A DNA stretch of 10,352 nucleotides. Source: an uncultured Desulfobacterales bacterium (GTDB lineage Bacteria; Desulfobacterota; Desulfobacteria; Desulfobacterales; UBA11574). A program made the position numbers and the translations under genes. Below are positions 1 to 6,418 of the stretch, in pieces. The DNA lies in contig CALANC010000151.1 of NCBI GenBank assembly GCA_937925895.1, positions 1 to 10,352 of the forward strand. The letters run 5' to 3'. The notes below the pieces were generated by a model, which worked only from the letters and a program-made list of their open reading frames with translations, was not told where the DNA came from and ran no database searches. Numbering within the stretch: the first letter of the stretch is position 1; the number at the start of each line of letters is the position of its first letter.

Positions 1-293
1 GATTCCCAAATGAAGAAAGATACGGTCTAACTTCTCAGATAAGACGATCTGCTGTGTCTATTCCTTCTAATATTGCAGAAGGATATGGAAGAAAGACAAC
101 CGTTTTTTACATTAGGATGCTTTACATTTTTTACGGTTCTGTTTGTGAACTGGAAACCCAGATATTATTAGCCGGGGATTTAGGTTTCATTGAGAAAGGT
201 GAATGGAGTAAGGTAAAAACAAACATAGCAGAAATCGAAAGAATGTTAAATGCGCTGATAAAATCATTAGAAAACAAACCCTTGAATCCTTGA
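1..293 (+). CDS. Four-helix-bundle (S23 / 23S rRNA intervening-sequence type) protein, 5' truncated by window edge
   Basis: The readable frame starts with the complete codon at position 3 and runs 96 residues to TGA at 291-293. It begins FPNEERYGLTSQIRRSA and continues VSIPSNIAEGYGR, the signature of the S23/four-helix-bundle family (known for proteins encoded inside 23S rRNA intervening sequences, but also common as free-standing genes). The family is usually about 115-125 residues, so roughly 25-30 N-terminal residues (helix 1) lie left of the window. A GTG at 54 could pass for a start, but the conserved FP..E.YGLTSQIRR segment lies upstream in the same frame, so it is internal. The rest is amphipathic helix: a Tyr-rich segment, CELETQILLAGDLG, and a final helix around ERMLNALIKSLE. 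No rRNA sequence flanks it here, so this is a stand-alone copy ahead of recD. Biochemical role is unknown. Family assignment is confident. Confidence 0.88.
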   Translation, partial: FPNEERYGLTSQIRRSAVSIPSNIAEGYGRKTTVFYIRMLYIFYGSVCELETQILLAGDLGFIEKGEWSKVKTNIAEIERMLNALIKSLENKPLNP

Positions 294-311
294 CCCCTTA
301 AATCCTCGGAC
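280..311 (+). repeat. Degenerate 8-nt tandem repeat at the 3' end of the S23-type gene
   Basis: Four consecutive octamers read CCTTGAAT, CCTTGACC, CCTTAAAT and CCTCGGAC, and a fifth, weaker unit starts at 312 with CCTC. The TGA stop codon of the S23-type gene (291-293) sits inside the second unit, so the repeat encodes the protein's last residues (LNP) and continues untranslated. The period is 8, not a multiple of 3, so it is not a protein repeat. Its origin and role are unknown. Confidence 0.6.
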
Positions 312-313
312 CC

Positions 314-338
314 TCTTCTCCAACTAAATTGGAGAAGA
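314..338 (+). repeat. Perfect 10-bp inverted repeat (hairpin) between the S23-type gene and recD
   Basis: Arms TCTTCTCCAA (314-323) and TTGGAGAAGA (329-338) are exact reverse complements around the 5-nt loop CTAAA. RNA from this stretch should fold into a stable stem-loop. No T tract follows on either strand, so it is not a classical intrinsic terminator. It ends 22 nt before the recD start codon and could be an RNA-stability element or the edge of an inserted segment. Function is not determined. Confidence 0.6.
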
Positions 339-360
339 ACCTTGAAAGTTAATGTAAAAC

Positions 361-2220
361 ATGAATATAGATAATATAACATATTTACACAACAAGGGAT
401 ATTTTACCGATCTCGATATGCACTTTGGCCGATTCATAAACGGTCTTTATGAAAATGAAGATGCCGATATTTTTCTGGCGGCTGTTTTGTTAAGCAATGC
501 AGTAGGAAAAGGAAATGTGTGTCTTGATCTTGACTCGGTGGCGAAAAACCCGCTCATTGAAGAAATAAAAGGGGCTGAGCAGGTAGAATTTCCCGAATCT
601 TCAAAATGGTTGCGGAAGATTTCCAAGAGTCCTGTGGTGGGAAAACCCGGAGAGTTCCGCCCTTTGGTACTCGATGAAAAAGATAGGCTCTATCTTTTTC
701 GTTACTGGGATTATGAAAAAAAATTGACACATGCTATCTCTATACGAGTCAAAGAAGATATTGAGAATGTCAATTTTTCTCTTGTAAAGGATAGTTTCAA
801 CAGGCTTTTTCCGATTAAGACCGGAAATGATAACCTGGAACAAATGCTGGCGGCTTTCATCGCAACGTTTAAAAAAATATGTATTATTTCAGGTGGACCG
901 GGAACCGGAAAGACCTATACGGTGGCAAAGATTCTGGCGTTGCTTTTGGAACAGGCAACAAAAGATAAACCCACCATTTTGATTGCAGCTCCGACGGGAA
1001 AAGCGGCCGCAACAATTGGCGAATCGATACAAGCGGCTTCAAAAACCCTCAGCGTTGACAAGGAAATCATCGAAGCCATACCCGCAGAGGCTTTTACCAT
1101 ACACCGCATGCTTAAACCCATACCGGATTCTCCCTATTTTTATTATAATGCGGACAACCCACTTCATGCTGACGTTGTCGTGGTGGATGAGGCCTCTATG
1201 GTGGATCTTGCCATGATGTCCAAACTTTTTTCAGCTGTACCCCCACATGCCAGGCTCATATTAATTGGAGATAAAGACCAGCTGGCATCTGTCGATGCCG
1301 GCGCGGTGCTCGGAGACATTTGCGATAGAAGCCGTGTGCACGGGTATTCAGAAGGTTTTATTAAAAAGTTCGAAAAAATAACCGGTGAAAAATATGACGT
1401 TTCCATGAAGCGGGATGTGGACAATCCGGGCCTGCATGATTGTATGGTTGTTTTAAAAAGGAACTATCGATTTGCATATGGCAGTCCTATCGGAGAGTTA
1501 AGCCGTGCGGTGACAGTAGGAGATTCTGAAAGGGTGTTGTATTGGTTAAATGACAAACAACATCAAATTTGTTGGGAACAAATGCCGGTTGGCGATGATT
1601 TAAATTTAGCTCTTGAAGAAAACATTATAAATGGCTATGCAGAATATCTTAAAACTGATGATCCAATTGTCGCTCTCAGACGTTTTTATCGTTTTAGAAT
1701 ATTATGTGCGGTCAAAATGGGCCCATTTGGCGTAAATGCGGTTAATCGACATGCTGAACTGGTTTTAAGCCAAGCAGGTCTGATATCCATGGACACATCC
1801 TCAGCTCGTCCATGGTACAAATACAGACCCGTCCTTATCACCCGTAATGATTATGATCTCGGACTTTTCAACGGGGATGTCGGCATTACCTTGCCGGCCC
1901 CGGGTTCAAACAGTAATGATCTGTTTGTATTTTTTTCAGGAAGCACCGGGGAACTCAGGCGATTTCTTCCACGAGAGCTTCCTGAACATGAGACCGTTTA
2001 TGCAATGTCTGTCCACAAAAGCCAGGGGTCGGAATTCGAAAATATTCTGATTCTCTTGCCGGACAAGGATTATCCGGTACTTACCCGAGAGATGTTGTAC
2101 ACAGGCGTTACCAGAGCCAGGCAACGTGTAACCATTTGGGGGAGAGAAAATATAATAAAGACAACCATTGCACGTAAAATTGAAAGGACATCTGGATTGC
2201 GAGATGCGCTTTGGACATAG
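361..2220 (+). CDS. recD: RecD-like exodeoxyribonuclease V alpha subunit (5'-3' DNA helicase)
   Basis: RecD is the 5'-to-3' superfamily 1 helicase motor of RecBCD, which processes double-strand breaks and degrades linear DNA. The 619-residue product matches the usual length (about 600). An N-terminal region (1-150) carries the RecD-type stretch AVLLSNAVGKGNVCLDL (about 41-57). The Walker A box GGPGTGKT is at 178-185, followed by the AAPTGKAA motif at 209-216 and TIHRML at 246-251. Walker B/DEAS is at 273-280, IGDKDQLASV at 302-311, NYRF at 368-371, FRILCAVKMGPFGV at 445-458, NGDVG at 504-508, SVHKSQGSEF at 550-559, and YTGVTRAR at 580-587. All helicase motifs look intact. An in-frame TAA at 355-357 limits the start to ATG 361 or later. 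The ribosome binding site is weak. recB and recC are not in the window and would be expected to the left. fabH follows after 23 nt. Confidence 0.95.
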   Translation: MNIDNITYLHNKGYFTDLDMHFGRFINGLYENEDADIFLAAVLLSNAVGKGNVCLDLDSVAKNPLIEEIKGAEQVEFPESSKWLRKISKSPVVGKPGEFRPLVLDEKDRLYLFRYWDYEKKLTHAISIRVKEDIENVNFSLVKDSFNRLFPIKTGNDNLEQMLAAFIATFKKICIISGGPGTGKTYTVAKILALLLEQATKDKPTILIAAPTGKAAATIGESIQAASKTLSVDKEIIEAIPAEAFTIHRMLKPIPDSPYFYYNADNPLHADVVVVDEASMVDLAMMSKLFSAVPPHARLILIGDKDQLASVDAGAVLGDICDRSRVHGYSEGFIKKFEKITGEKYDVSMKRDVDNPGLHDCMVVLKRNYRFAYGSPIGELSRAVTVGDSERVLYWLNDKQHQICWEQMPVGDDLNLALEENIINGYAEYLKTDDPIVALRRFYRFRILCAVKMGPFGVNAVNRHAELVLSQAGLISMDTSSARPWYKYRPVLITRNDYDLGLFNGDVGITLPAPGSNSNDLFVFFSGSTGELRRFLPRELPEHETVYAMSVHKSQGSEFENILILLPDKDYPVLTREMLYTGVTRARQRVTIWGRENIIKTTIARKIERTSGLRDALWT

Positions 2221-2231
2221 ATGGCAAATCC

Positions 2232-2237
2232 AGGAGG
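2232..2237 (+). promoter_or_regulatory. Strong ribosome binding site of fabH
   Basis: AGGAGG lies 6 nt before ATG 2244. It fixes that codon as the start, in preference to an in-frame upstream codon at 2211 that overlaps the end of recD and would add 11 residues unlike the family's N-terminus. Confidence 0.85.
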
Positions 2238-2243
2238 TGCTCG

Positions 2244-3269
2244 ATGAAAAAAACGTTAATAAAGGGAACCGGCAGGTATGTACCTTCACGTGTCGTGAAG
2301 AACGATGATCTGGCTCAATTGATGGATACATCCGATGAATGGATTCGCCAACGCACGGGAATAGAGGAGCGACATTGGGTACCCGAAGAAGGAGGAGTTG
2401 GATCTTCCGACCTCGGACTCGAAGCTTCCAAAATTGCCATCAAACGGGCAGGTTGGACTCCTGAGGATATAGACTTTATCATTTTCGGAACCCTAAGTCC
2501 TGATATTTATTTCCCTGGTTCTGCTTTTTTTCTCCAGCACAAATTGGGACTTGAAACAACCCCTGCTCTCGACATCCGGCAACAGTGTACCGGTTTTGTT
2601 TATGGATTGACCATTGCTGATGCATTTATCCGCAGCGGGTATGCGAACAAGATTCTTTTTGTGGGTGCTGAAGTTCACAGCACGGGGCTTGATCTTTCCA
2701 CACGAGGAAGGGATGTTGCCGTGATATTTGGTGATGGAGCCGGTGCTGTTTGTTTGGAAGGTGTTGAAACCGACGAACCGGTAGGTGTTCTATCCTCTGT
2801 TCTGCATGCCCAAGGTGAGTTTGCAGAAATCCTCAAGATAGATTTCCCTTCCCACAAACAACATCCGATAATAGACGAAAAGATGATCAGAGAGGGTCGT
2901 CACTATCCATTCATGGACGGCAGATTAGTATTCAAAACAGCCGTCAGAAAGTTGCCTCAAGTCACCTATGCCGCTCTCGAAAAGGCCCGGCTTACCGTGG
3001 ATGACATAGACCTGTTTATTCCGCATCAAGCCAACCTGCGTATTAACCAGGCATTTGCCAAATCAATGAAACTACCTGAAGAAAAAGTTTTCAACAATAT
3101 ACAGAAATACGGTAATACCACGGCTGCGAGCATCCCCATTGCACTGGATGAAGCCATAGAGAAACAACGGATCAAAGATGGTAGCACCGTTATTTTTCTC
3201 GCTCTCGGTTCGGGGTTAACCTGGGGGGCAGTGGTGTATCGGTTTTACATTTCACCGGAAAGGCGCTGA
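2244..3269 (+). CDS. fabH: Beta-ketoacyl-ACP synthase III (FabH family)
   Basis: KAS III enzymes condense acetyl-CoA (or another acyl-CoA) with malonyl-ACP to begin type II fatty acid synthesis in the cytoplasm. The 341-residue product has the thiolase fold with the full catalytic triad: Cys115 in DIRQQCTGF, His261 in IPHQANLRI, and Asn291 in KYGNTTAASIP. Other family marks are the N-terminal GTGRYVPSRVV (8-18), TSDEWIRQRTGI (29-40), FGDGAGAV (162-169), and the C-terminal GSGLTWGAVV. Most FabH proteins have Ala-Cys-Ser around the active Cys; here it is Gln-Cys-Thr, a modest deviation that may mean a paralogue with a different primer preference. The gene sits 23 nt behind recD, away from any other fatty acid gene visible here, so it may not be the cell's only FabH. 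The 3' end overlaps the convergent lipoprotein relic by 25 nt. Confidence 0.92.
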   Translation: MKKTLIKGTGRYVPSRVVKNDDLAQLMDTSDEWIRQRTGIEERHWVPEEGGVGSSDLGLEASKIAIKRAGWTPEDIDFIIFGTLSPDIYFPGSAFFLQHKLGLETTPALDIRQQCTGFVYGLTIADAFIRSGYANKILFVGAEVHSTGLDLSTRGRDVAVIFGDGAGAVCLEGVETDEPVGVLSSVLHAQGEFAEILKIDFPSHKQHPIIDEKMIREGRHYPFMDGRLVFKTAVRKLPQVTYAALEKARLTVDDIDLFIPHQANLRINQAFAKSMKLPEEKVFNNIQKYGNTTAASIPIALDEAIEKQRIKDGSTVIFLALGSGLTWGAVVYRFYISPERR

Positions 3270-3743
3270 TAAATATCGGTAGTTATCATTTTAGAAATCT
3301 TTGCCATGGCTCGACTCATCGCTTCTGCTATAGCACGTGGGTTTTGTTGTTTGCACTCCTCTCGAGAATGGTATTTTTTCTGGAAGAGGGTCCTTTTGCT
3401 GACATCCAACTCGTCTTCGGTTATAAGCGTGATGCTGACAGTAAGCACAGCTTCCCACACATCGCTTCTATCCTGCTCAAAAAAATTCATCTACAATACC
3501 TGAAATCCTATGAGAAGATGGGGTGTCATTGTCACGAGTGAAAACAGCTTTAAATAAGGATGACTGTTTTATATCTCTTGCCAAAAAATAGGAGACCAAT
3601 TCACCGGGATCCGCCTGCCATTCGTGATAGGTGAAAGTATTTATAGTAAAGGGTGTTTCGCTGTAGCTTATTTTCTTGGAGTCATACGGTGGCGTCACCT
3701 GGATATGTCGTAATAGCTGGATGAGGAGTCGTTCATAAAACAC
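3245..3743 (-). pseudogene. Relic of an ABC-type transport auxiliary lipoprotein (PqiC/Mla-associated family), frameshifted and N-terminally truncated
   Basis: Two overlapping minus-strand frames join into one protein. The first (3743 to 3477) reads ...VTPPYDSKKISYSE...YHEWQADPGELVSYFLARD and ends at GIVDEFF-stop. The second carries on from EQDRSDVWEAVLTVSITL through QNPRAIAEAMSRAMAKIS to TAA at 3245-3247. The break is a run of seven T (plus-strand A7 at 3479-3485); six T would give an unbroken VDEFFEQDRSDVW. Joined length is about 165 residues, against roughly 200 for the family. From memory, the pattern (PPYD..I.Y, YH.W...PG.LV, SgLFkAVF, L.DE..V.KR..FQK, LAEAMSRAM) fits the periplasmic lipoproteins that partner Mla/MCE lipid transporters. 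The signal peptide and lipobox are missing: only 38 nt separate the GTG at 3743 from the upstream gene. No ribosome binding site precedes that GTG, and no transporter genes are nearby. Family call is moderate; the broken state is directly visible unless the T7 is a sequencing error. Confidence 0.7.
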
Positions 3744-3781
3744 TACATAGTGAAAAAAAAGCTTAATTTCAACGAATGATT

Positions 3782-5959
3782 TTAACGGGCCAAAAAGCGC
3801 TGGTATTCAACCATCCTGGCGAATGCTTTAACGGCACGTTCAGGTGTTTCAAAAAACACCCCTTTAAATTCGCTGCCGTCAACCCTGTAAAGGGTCTGAT
3901 CCTTTTCATCCTTCATCAAGCTGACACCAAATACCGGTTTATCAAATCTTTCCATCAGCGTTACGACATGATTAATATATTTTTTTTCAAATTTGGCGAA
4001 GGTATGGTTCATTGAAGCAATAAATTCAAAAGAATAGGTGGGATCCGCTTTGAGGACCGATTCTCCGAGTCTTTTGAGCATGATGCTGCGGCCAATTATA
4101 CCGAGATTGATAACCGCATCACAACCGTCCCATTTTAAAAGTTCCTCGACCACAATCATGGGTAATGTATTGTCGCTTTCTCCGACCAGGTCAATGGGAT
4201 TTGACCGGCTCCAATAAGAAGGTAGAAGTTTGTCCAATCGTTCTAAAATATCAGGGGTCAGTTCCGTCACTTCTATCCCGTATGTAGAACAAAGGTCTGC
4301 GGTTACAACGCCCCAACCCCCTCCAAGTGTCATTATCGCCGCACGATTTCCCTTTGGCAGTGGAAGTGATGAAAAAGATGCGGCCAGATCCAGCAGATCC
4401 ATAGATTGCTCAACTTTGATTATACCTGCCTGACGACAAACCGCATTAAAAACCCTTGAATCAGTGGCCAACGCACCTGTGTGACTGGCTGCAGCTCTAT
4501 GTCCGGCTTTGCTTTGTCCCCCCTTTAATAAAACAATTGGTTTCTTTTTTCCAACCCGGCAGGCGCTAGCAAAAAAACGGCGGCCATTTTTAACACTTTC
4601 TACATACAACATCACCGTTCGGGTCAAAGAATCGGTTTCAAAGGCATCCAGGAAATCCTCAATTGTAATCATGGCTTCGTTCCCGGAACCACAGAAACCT
4701 CTTATGCCGATTCCCTGTTGTTCGGCAAAAGCGAGTAACTGTGCTCCCATATTCCCAGATTGAGCCACCACGGCGGTTGAGCCTGCCCTGGGTTGAACAT
4801 TAATGCCGGTACAATATAGATTGATATGAGGGTTGCATATCCCCATCGTATTGGGACCAAGCACCAATATACCGGCATCTCTTGCTTTTTTTACTAGAGT
4901 TAATTCAAGTTCTTTTCCATCCGGACCGGTTTCCCCGAATCCGGATGTGATAAGCAGCATGTTTTTGATTCCTTTATCCTTGAACTGTGGAATCAGGTCC
5001 AGCACCTTAGATGCTGGAATGGTAACCACGGCAAGGTCAACAGGTCCCGGGATCTCTGTGACCGATTTGTAGACTTTTCGATTCGCTATGGTGCCGCCTT
5101 TGGGGTTTACCAAATATATCTCACCTTCAAATCCGCCACTGATGGTTGTCGTGAAAAGTATATGTCCCCACTTGCCGATTTGAGCTGAAGCGCCCACAAA
5201 TGCAATGGGTTTGGGGTAGAAAAAATATTCCAATGAAGCCGGATCGACCGGATGTAACGTCTCGATTGGTTTCGTTTGATCAGACATAATTACAAGCGCA
5301 TCTACAGCCCACACCTTACCGGAAGGATTAATTAAAAGAGGGTTTATATCGATCTCGGCAATATCTGACAGTTCTGTGCCGAGGCGAGAAAGTCCCAACA
5401 AAATGTTGATCAATTGACTTCTATCCGCGGCGTCTTCTCCTCTGTACGTATTTAAAAGTCGATTGCCCTTAATCTCGTTAATCATTTCCATTGCATCTGC
5501 TTCGGTTAACGGGGCAAGACGGAATGAAACATCTGAAAGCGCTTCGGCAAACACACCCCCAATTCCGAACATAACCACAGGACCAAACTGTTCGTCCTGA
5601 AACAGGCCGGCGACAAATTCCCTGCTGCCTTCAATCTGCGGCTGGATCAGAAAACCTTCGAGTTCGATACCAGTCTCTGTGACAATTGCCTCAACGGCCT
5701 TGTTGACTGCCTTGGTATTGGCGAGATTGAGATGAACCAGTCCTCGCTCTGTCTTGTGCGAAAAAGTAGCGCCGAGGCCTTTGACCACAACGGGAAATCC
5801 AATTTTACGAGCAGCTGGCACGACTTCATCTGAATTGAGGGCAACGATCTCTTTGATAACCGGTACTCCATATTCTTTTAAAAGTCGTTTTGATTCATTC
5901 TCGTTGAGTGCTGTTTTTCCAATCTTTTTGGCTTGTTTCAATAGCAGGTGTGTGTCCAC
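3782..5959 (-). CDS. NDP-forming acyl-CoA synthetase (ADP-forming acetate-CoA ligase family), ATP-grasp half first
   Basis: Members interconvert acyl-CoA + ADP + Pi with a carboxylic acid + CoA + ATP through a phospho-histidine intermediate. The 725-residue protein fuses both subunits in the order beta-alpha. Residues 1-225 are the ATP-grasp half (FPVVVKGLG 55-63, SHKTERGLVHLNL 67-79, GPVVMFGIGGVFAE 126-139, EIDINPLLI 202-210). From about 247 comes the CoA-binding Rossmann half (IAFVGASAQIGKWG 252-265, GPNTMGICNP 368-377, VAQSGNMGAQLL 398-409), then the succinyl-CoA-ligase-like domain. His493 in ASHTGAL is the expected phosphorylated histidine. The more familiar single-chain order is alpha before beta. 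The start is GTG 5959, 6 nt behind a good ribosome binding site. The gene follows the coiled-coil gene by 25 nt, probably as one transcript. Substrate (acetate, branched or aromatic acids) cannot be read from sequence. Confidence 0.88.
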   Translation of the reverse strand: MDTHLLLKQAKKIGKTALNENESKRLLKEYGVPVIKEIVALNSDEVVPAARKIGFPVVVKGLGATFSHKTERGLVHLNLANTKAVNKAVEAIVTETGIELEGFLIQPQIEGSREFVAGLFQDEQFGPVVMFGIGGVFAEALSDVSFRLAPLTEADAMEMINEIKGNRLLNTYRGEDAADRSQLINILLGLSRLGTELSDIAEIDINPLLINPSGKVWAVDALVIMSDQTKPIETLHPVDPASLEYFFYPKPIAFVGASAQIGKWGHILFTTTISGGFEGEIYLVNPKGGTIANRKVYKSVTEIPGPVDLAVVTIPASKVLDLIPQFKDKGIKNMLLITSGFGETGPDGKELELTLVKKARDAGILVLGPNTMGICNPHINLYCTGINVQPRAGSTAVVAQSGNMGAQLLAFAEQQGIGIRGFCGSGNEAMITIEDFLDAFETDSLTRTVMLYVESVKNGRRFFASACRVGKKKPIVLLKGGQSKAGHRAAASHTGALATDSRVFNAVCRQAGIIKVEQSMDLLDLAASFSSLPLPKGNRAAIMTLGGGWGVVTADLCSTYGIEVTELTPDILERLDKLLPSYWSRSNPIDLVGESDNTLPMIVVEELLKWDGCDAVINLGIIGRSIMLKRLGESVLKADPTYSFEFIASMNHTFAKFEKKYINHVVTLMERFDKPVFGVSLMKDEKDQTLYRVDGSEFKGVFFETPERAVKAFARMVEYQRFLAR

Positions 5960-5965
5960 TTATGG

Positions 5966-5971
5966 CTCCTT
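5966..5971 (-). promoter_or_regulatory. Ribosome binding site fixing the GTG start of the acyl-CoA synthetase
   Basis: On the minus strand AAGGAG is followed by 6 nt (CCATAA) and then GTG at 5959-5957. This supports the non-ATG start. Confidence 0.75.
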
Positions 5972-5984
5972 GACAGAAAAGATG

Positions 5985-6185
5985 TTATTTGAGGGGATTC
6001 TTGAGTTTACGGTCTTTTTTACCCTCAAGAACCGCTCGCATGCGATTCAATTCGGCTTTTTTTTTACGAAGTTTATCTTTGATGGCATCATGTTTTTCCC
6101 TATCCGCATCCAGGAGCTGCTTCTCCATCTTTTCGACGTCTTTCAGAAGACGGTAGAGTTCTTTTGCAATCATTCGGATAGGCAT
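5985..6185 (-). CDS. Small basic coiled-coil protein, function unknown
   Basis: This 66-residue protein starts MPIRMIAKELYRLLKD and is rich in Lys, Arg, Glu and Asp. Hydrophobic residues fall in heptad a/d spacing at 6, 10, 13, 17, 20 and 24 and again at 35, 39, 42, 46, 49 and 53, with a phase break between. That predicts a two-segment helical coiled coil or helical hairpin. There is no signal peptide, membrane segment, cysteine or enzyme motif. ATG 6185 has an AGGAAG ribosome binding site 7 nt upstream (6193-6198), and a plausible promoter lies just beyond, so it is very likely a real gene. It precedes the acyl-CoA synthetase by 25 nt on the same strand. That suggests a functional link, perhaps as a binding or assembly partner, but this is inference. 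I do not recognise a named family. Confidence 0.75.
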   Translation of the reverse strand: MPIRMIAKELYRLLKDVEKMEKQLLDADREKHDAIKDKLRKKKAELNRMRAVLEGKKDRKLKNPLK

Positions 6186-6221
6186 ATGAAGACTTCCTGT
6201 GAGCCAAGATGTATTTTAAAG

Positions 6222-6249
6222 AGAATAATACCAAGTCTTCTATTGTCAA
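6222..6249 (-). promoter_or_regulatory. Probable sigma-70-type promoter for the coiled-coil / acyl-CoA synthetase pair
   Basis: On the minus strand a consensus -35 box TTGACA (plus coordinates 6249-6244) is followed by a 16-nt spacer and TATTCT (6227-6222), which matches 4 of 6 bases of the -10 consensus. Transcription would start near 6215, leaving a leader of about 30 nt before ATG 6185. Confidence 0.5.
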
Positions 6250-6372
6250 ACAAGCATATTATGGTTAAAATAACCCAGGATCTAACATAATTGGCTGAGA
6301 AACATGAGTGAAAGTCCGTGGATATATATGACGATAAAAATACGAAGAAATATTGGACCCTATTAATGAAAC

Positions 6373-6387
6373 CAGGTTTGTAACCTG
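6373..6387. repeat. Short perfect inverted repeat in the divergent intergenic region
   Basis: CAGGTT (6373-6378) and AACCTG (6382-6387) are exact reverse complements around TGT. The element lies 32 nt before the ispF start codon. No T run follows, so it is not a terminator; it could be an operator half-site pair or a small leader hairpin. The remainder of 6186-6418, apart from the minus-strand promoter and the two ribosome binding sites, shows no clear gene or RNA that I can identify. Confidence 0.35.
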
Positions 6388-6406
6388 ATGGATGATTTCT
6401 AAAAAA

Positions 6407-6412
6407 AGAGGA
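6407..6412 (+). promoter_or_regulatory. Ribosome binding site deciding the ispF start
   Basis: AGAGGA lies 6 nt before ATG 6419. This favours 6419 over an in-frame ATG at 6392, which would add nine residues (MISKKRGYH) not expected in IspF, whose N-terminus typically begins a few residues before G.G.D.H. Confidence 0.75.
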
Positions 6413-6418
6413 TATCAC

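Noticed and set aside
342..371. TTGAAA ... TATAGA as a promoter for recD
   Set aside because: The -10 box would fall inside the recD coding region, so the transcript would begin after the start codon.
3267..3292. Possible terminator after fabH: TGATAA / TTATCA with a following TTTT
   Set aside because: The stem is only 6 bp and almost all A/T with a 10-nt loop, too weak to call a terminator.
3306..3541. Two overlapping plus-strand reading frames of 65 residues
   Set aside because: They lie antisense to the lipoprotein relic, lack ribosome binding sites and resemble no family; the minus-strand reading has clear family-like motifs.
5754..6290. Plus-strand open frame of 178 codons over the synthetase start and coiled-coil gene
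   Set aside because: It is antisense to two genes with good starts and ribosome binding sites; its Phe-rich composition is what the complement of Lys/Glu-rich coding sequence gives.
6304..6366. 20-codon ORF starting ATGAGTGAA upstream of ispF
   Set aside because: No ribosome binding site and no recognisable features; it overlaps another mini-ORF in a different frame, so at most one could be real.
6353..6383. TTGGAC ... TTGTAA as a promoter for ispF
   Set aside because: The -10 match is poor and the spacer is 19 nt; not convincing, although ispF probably has a promoter somewhere in this region.
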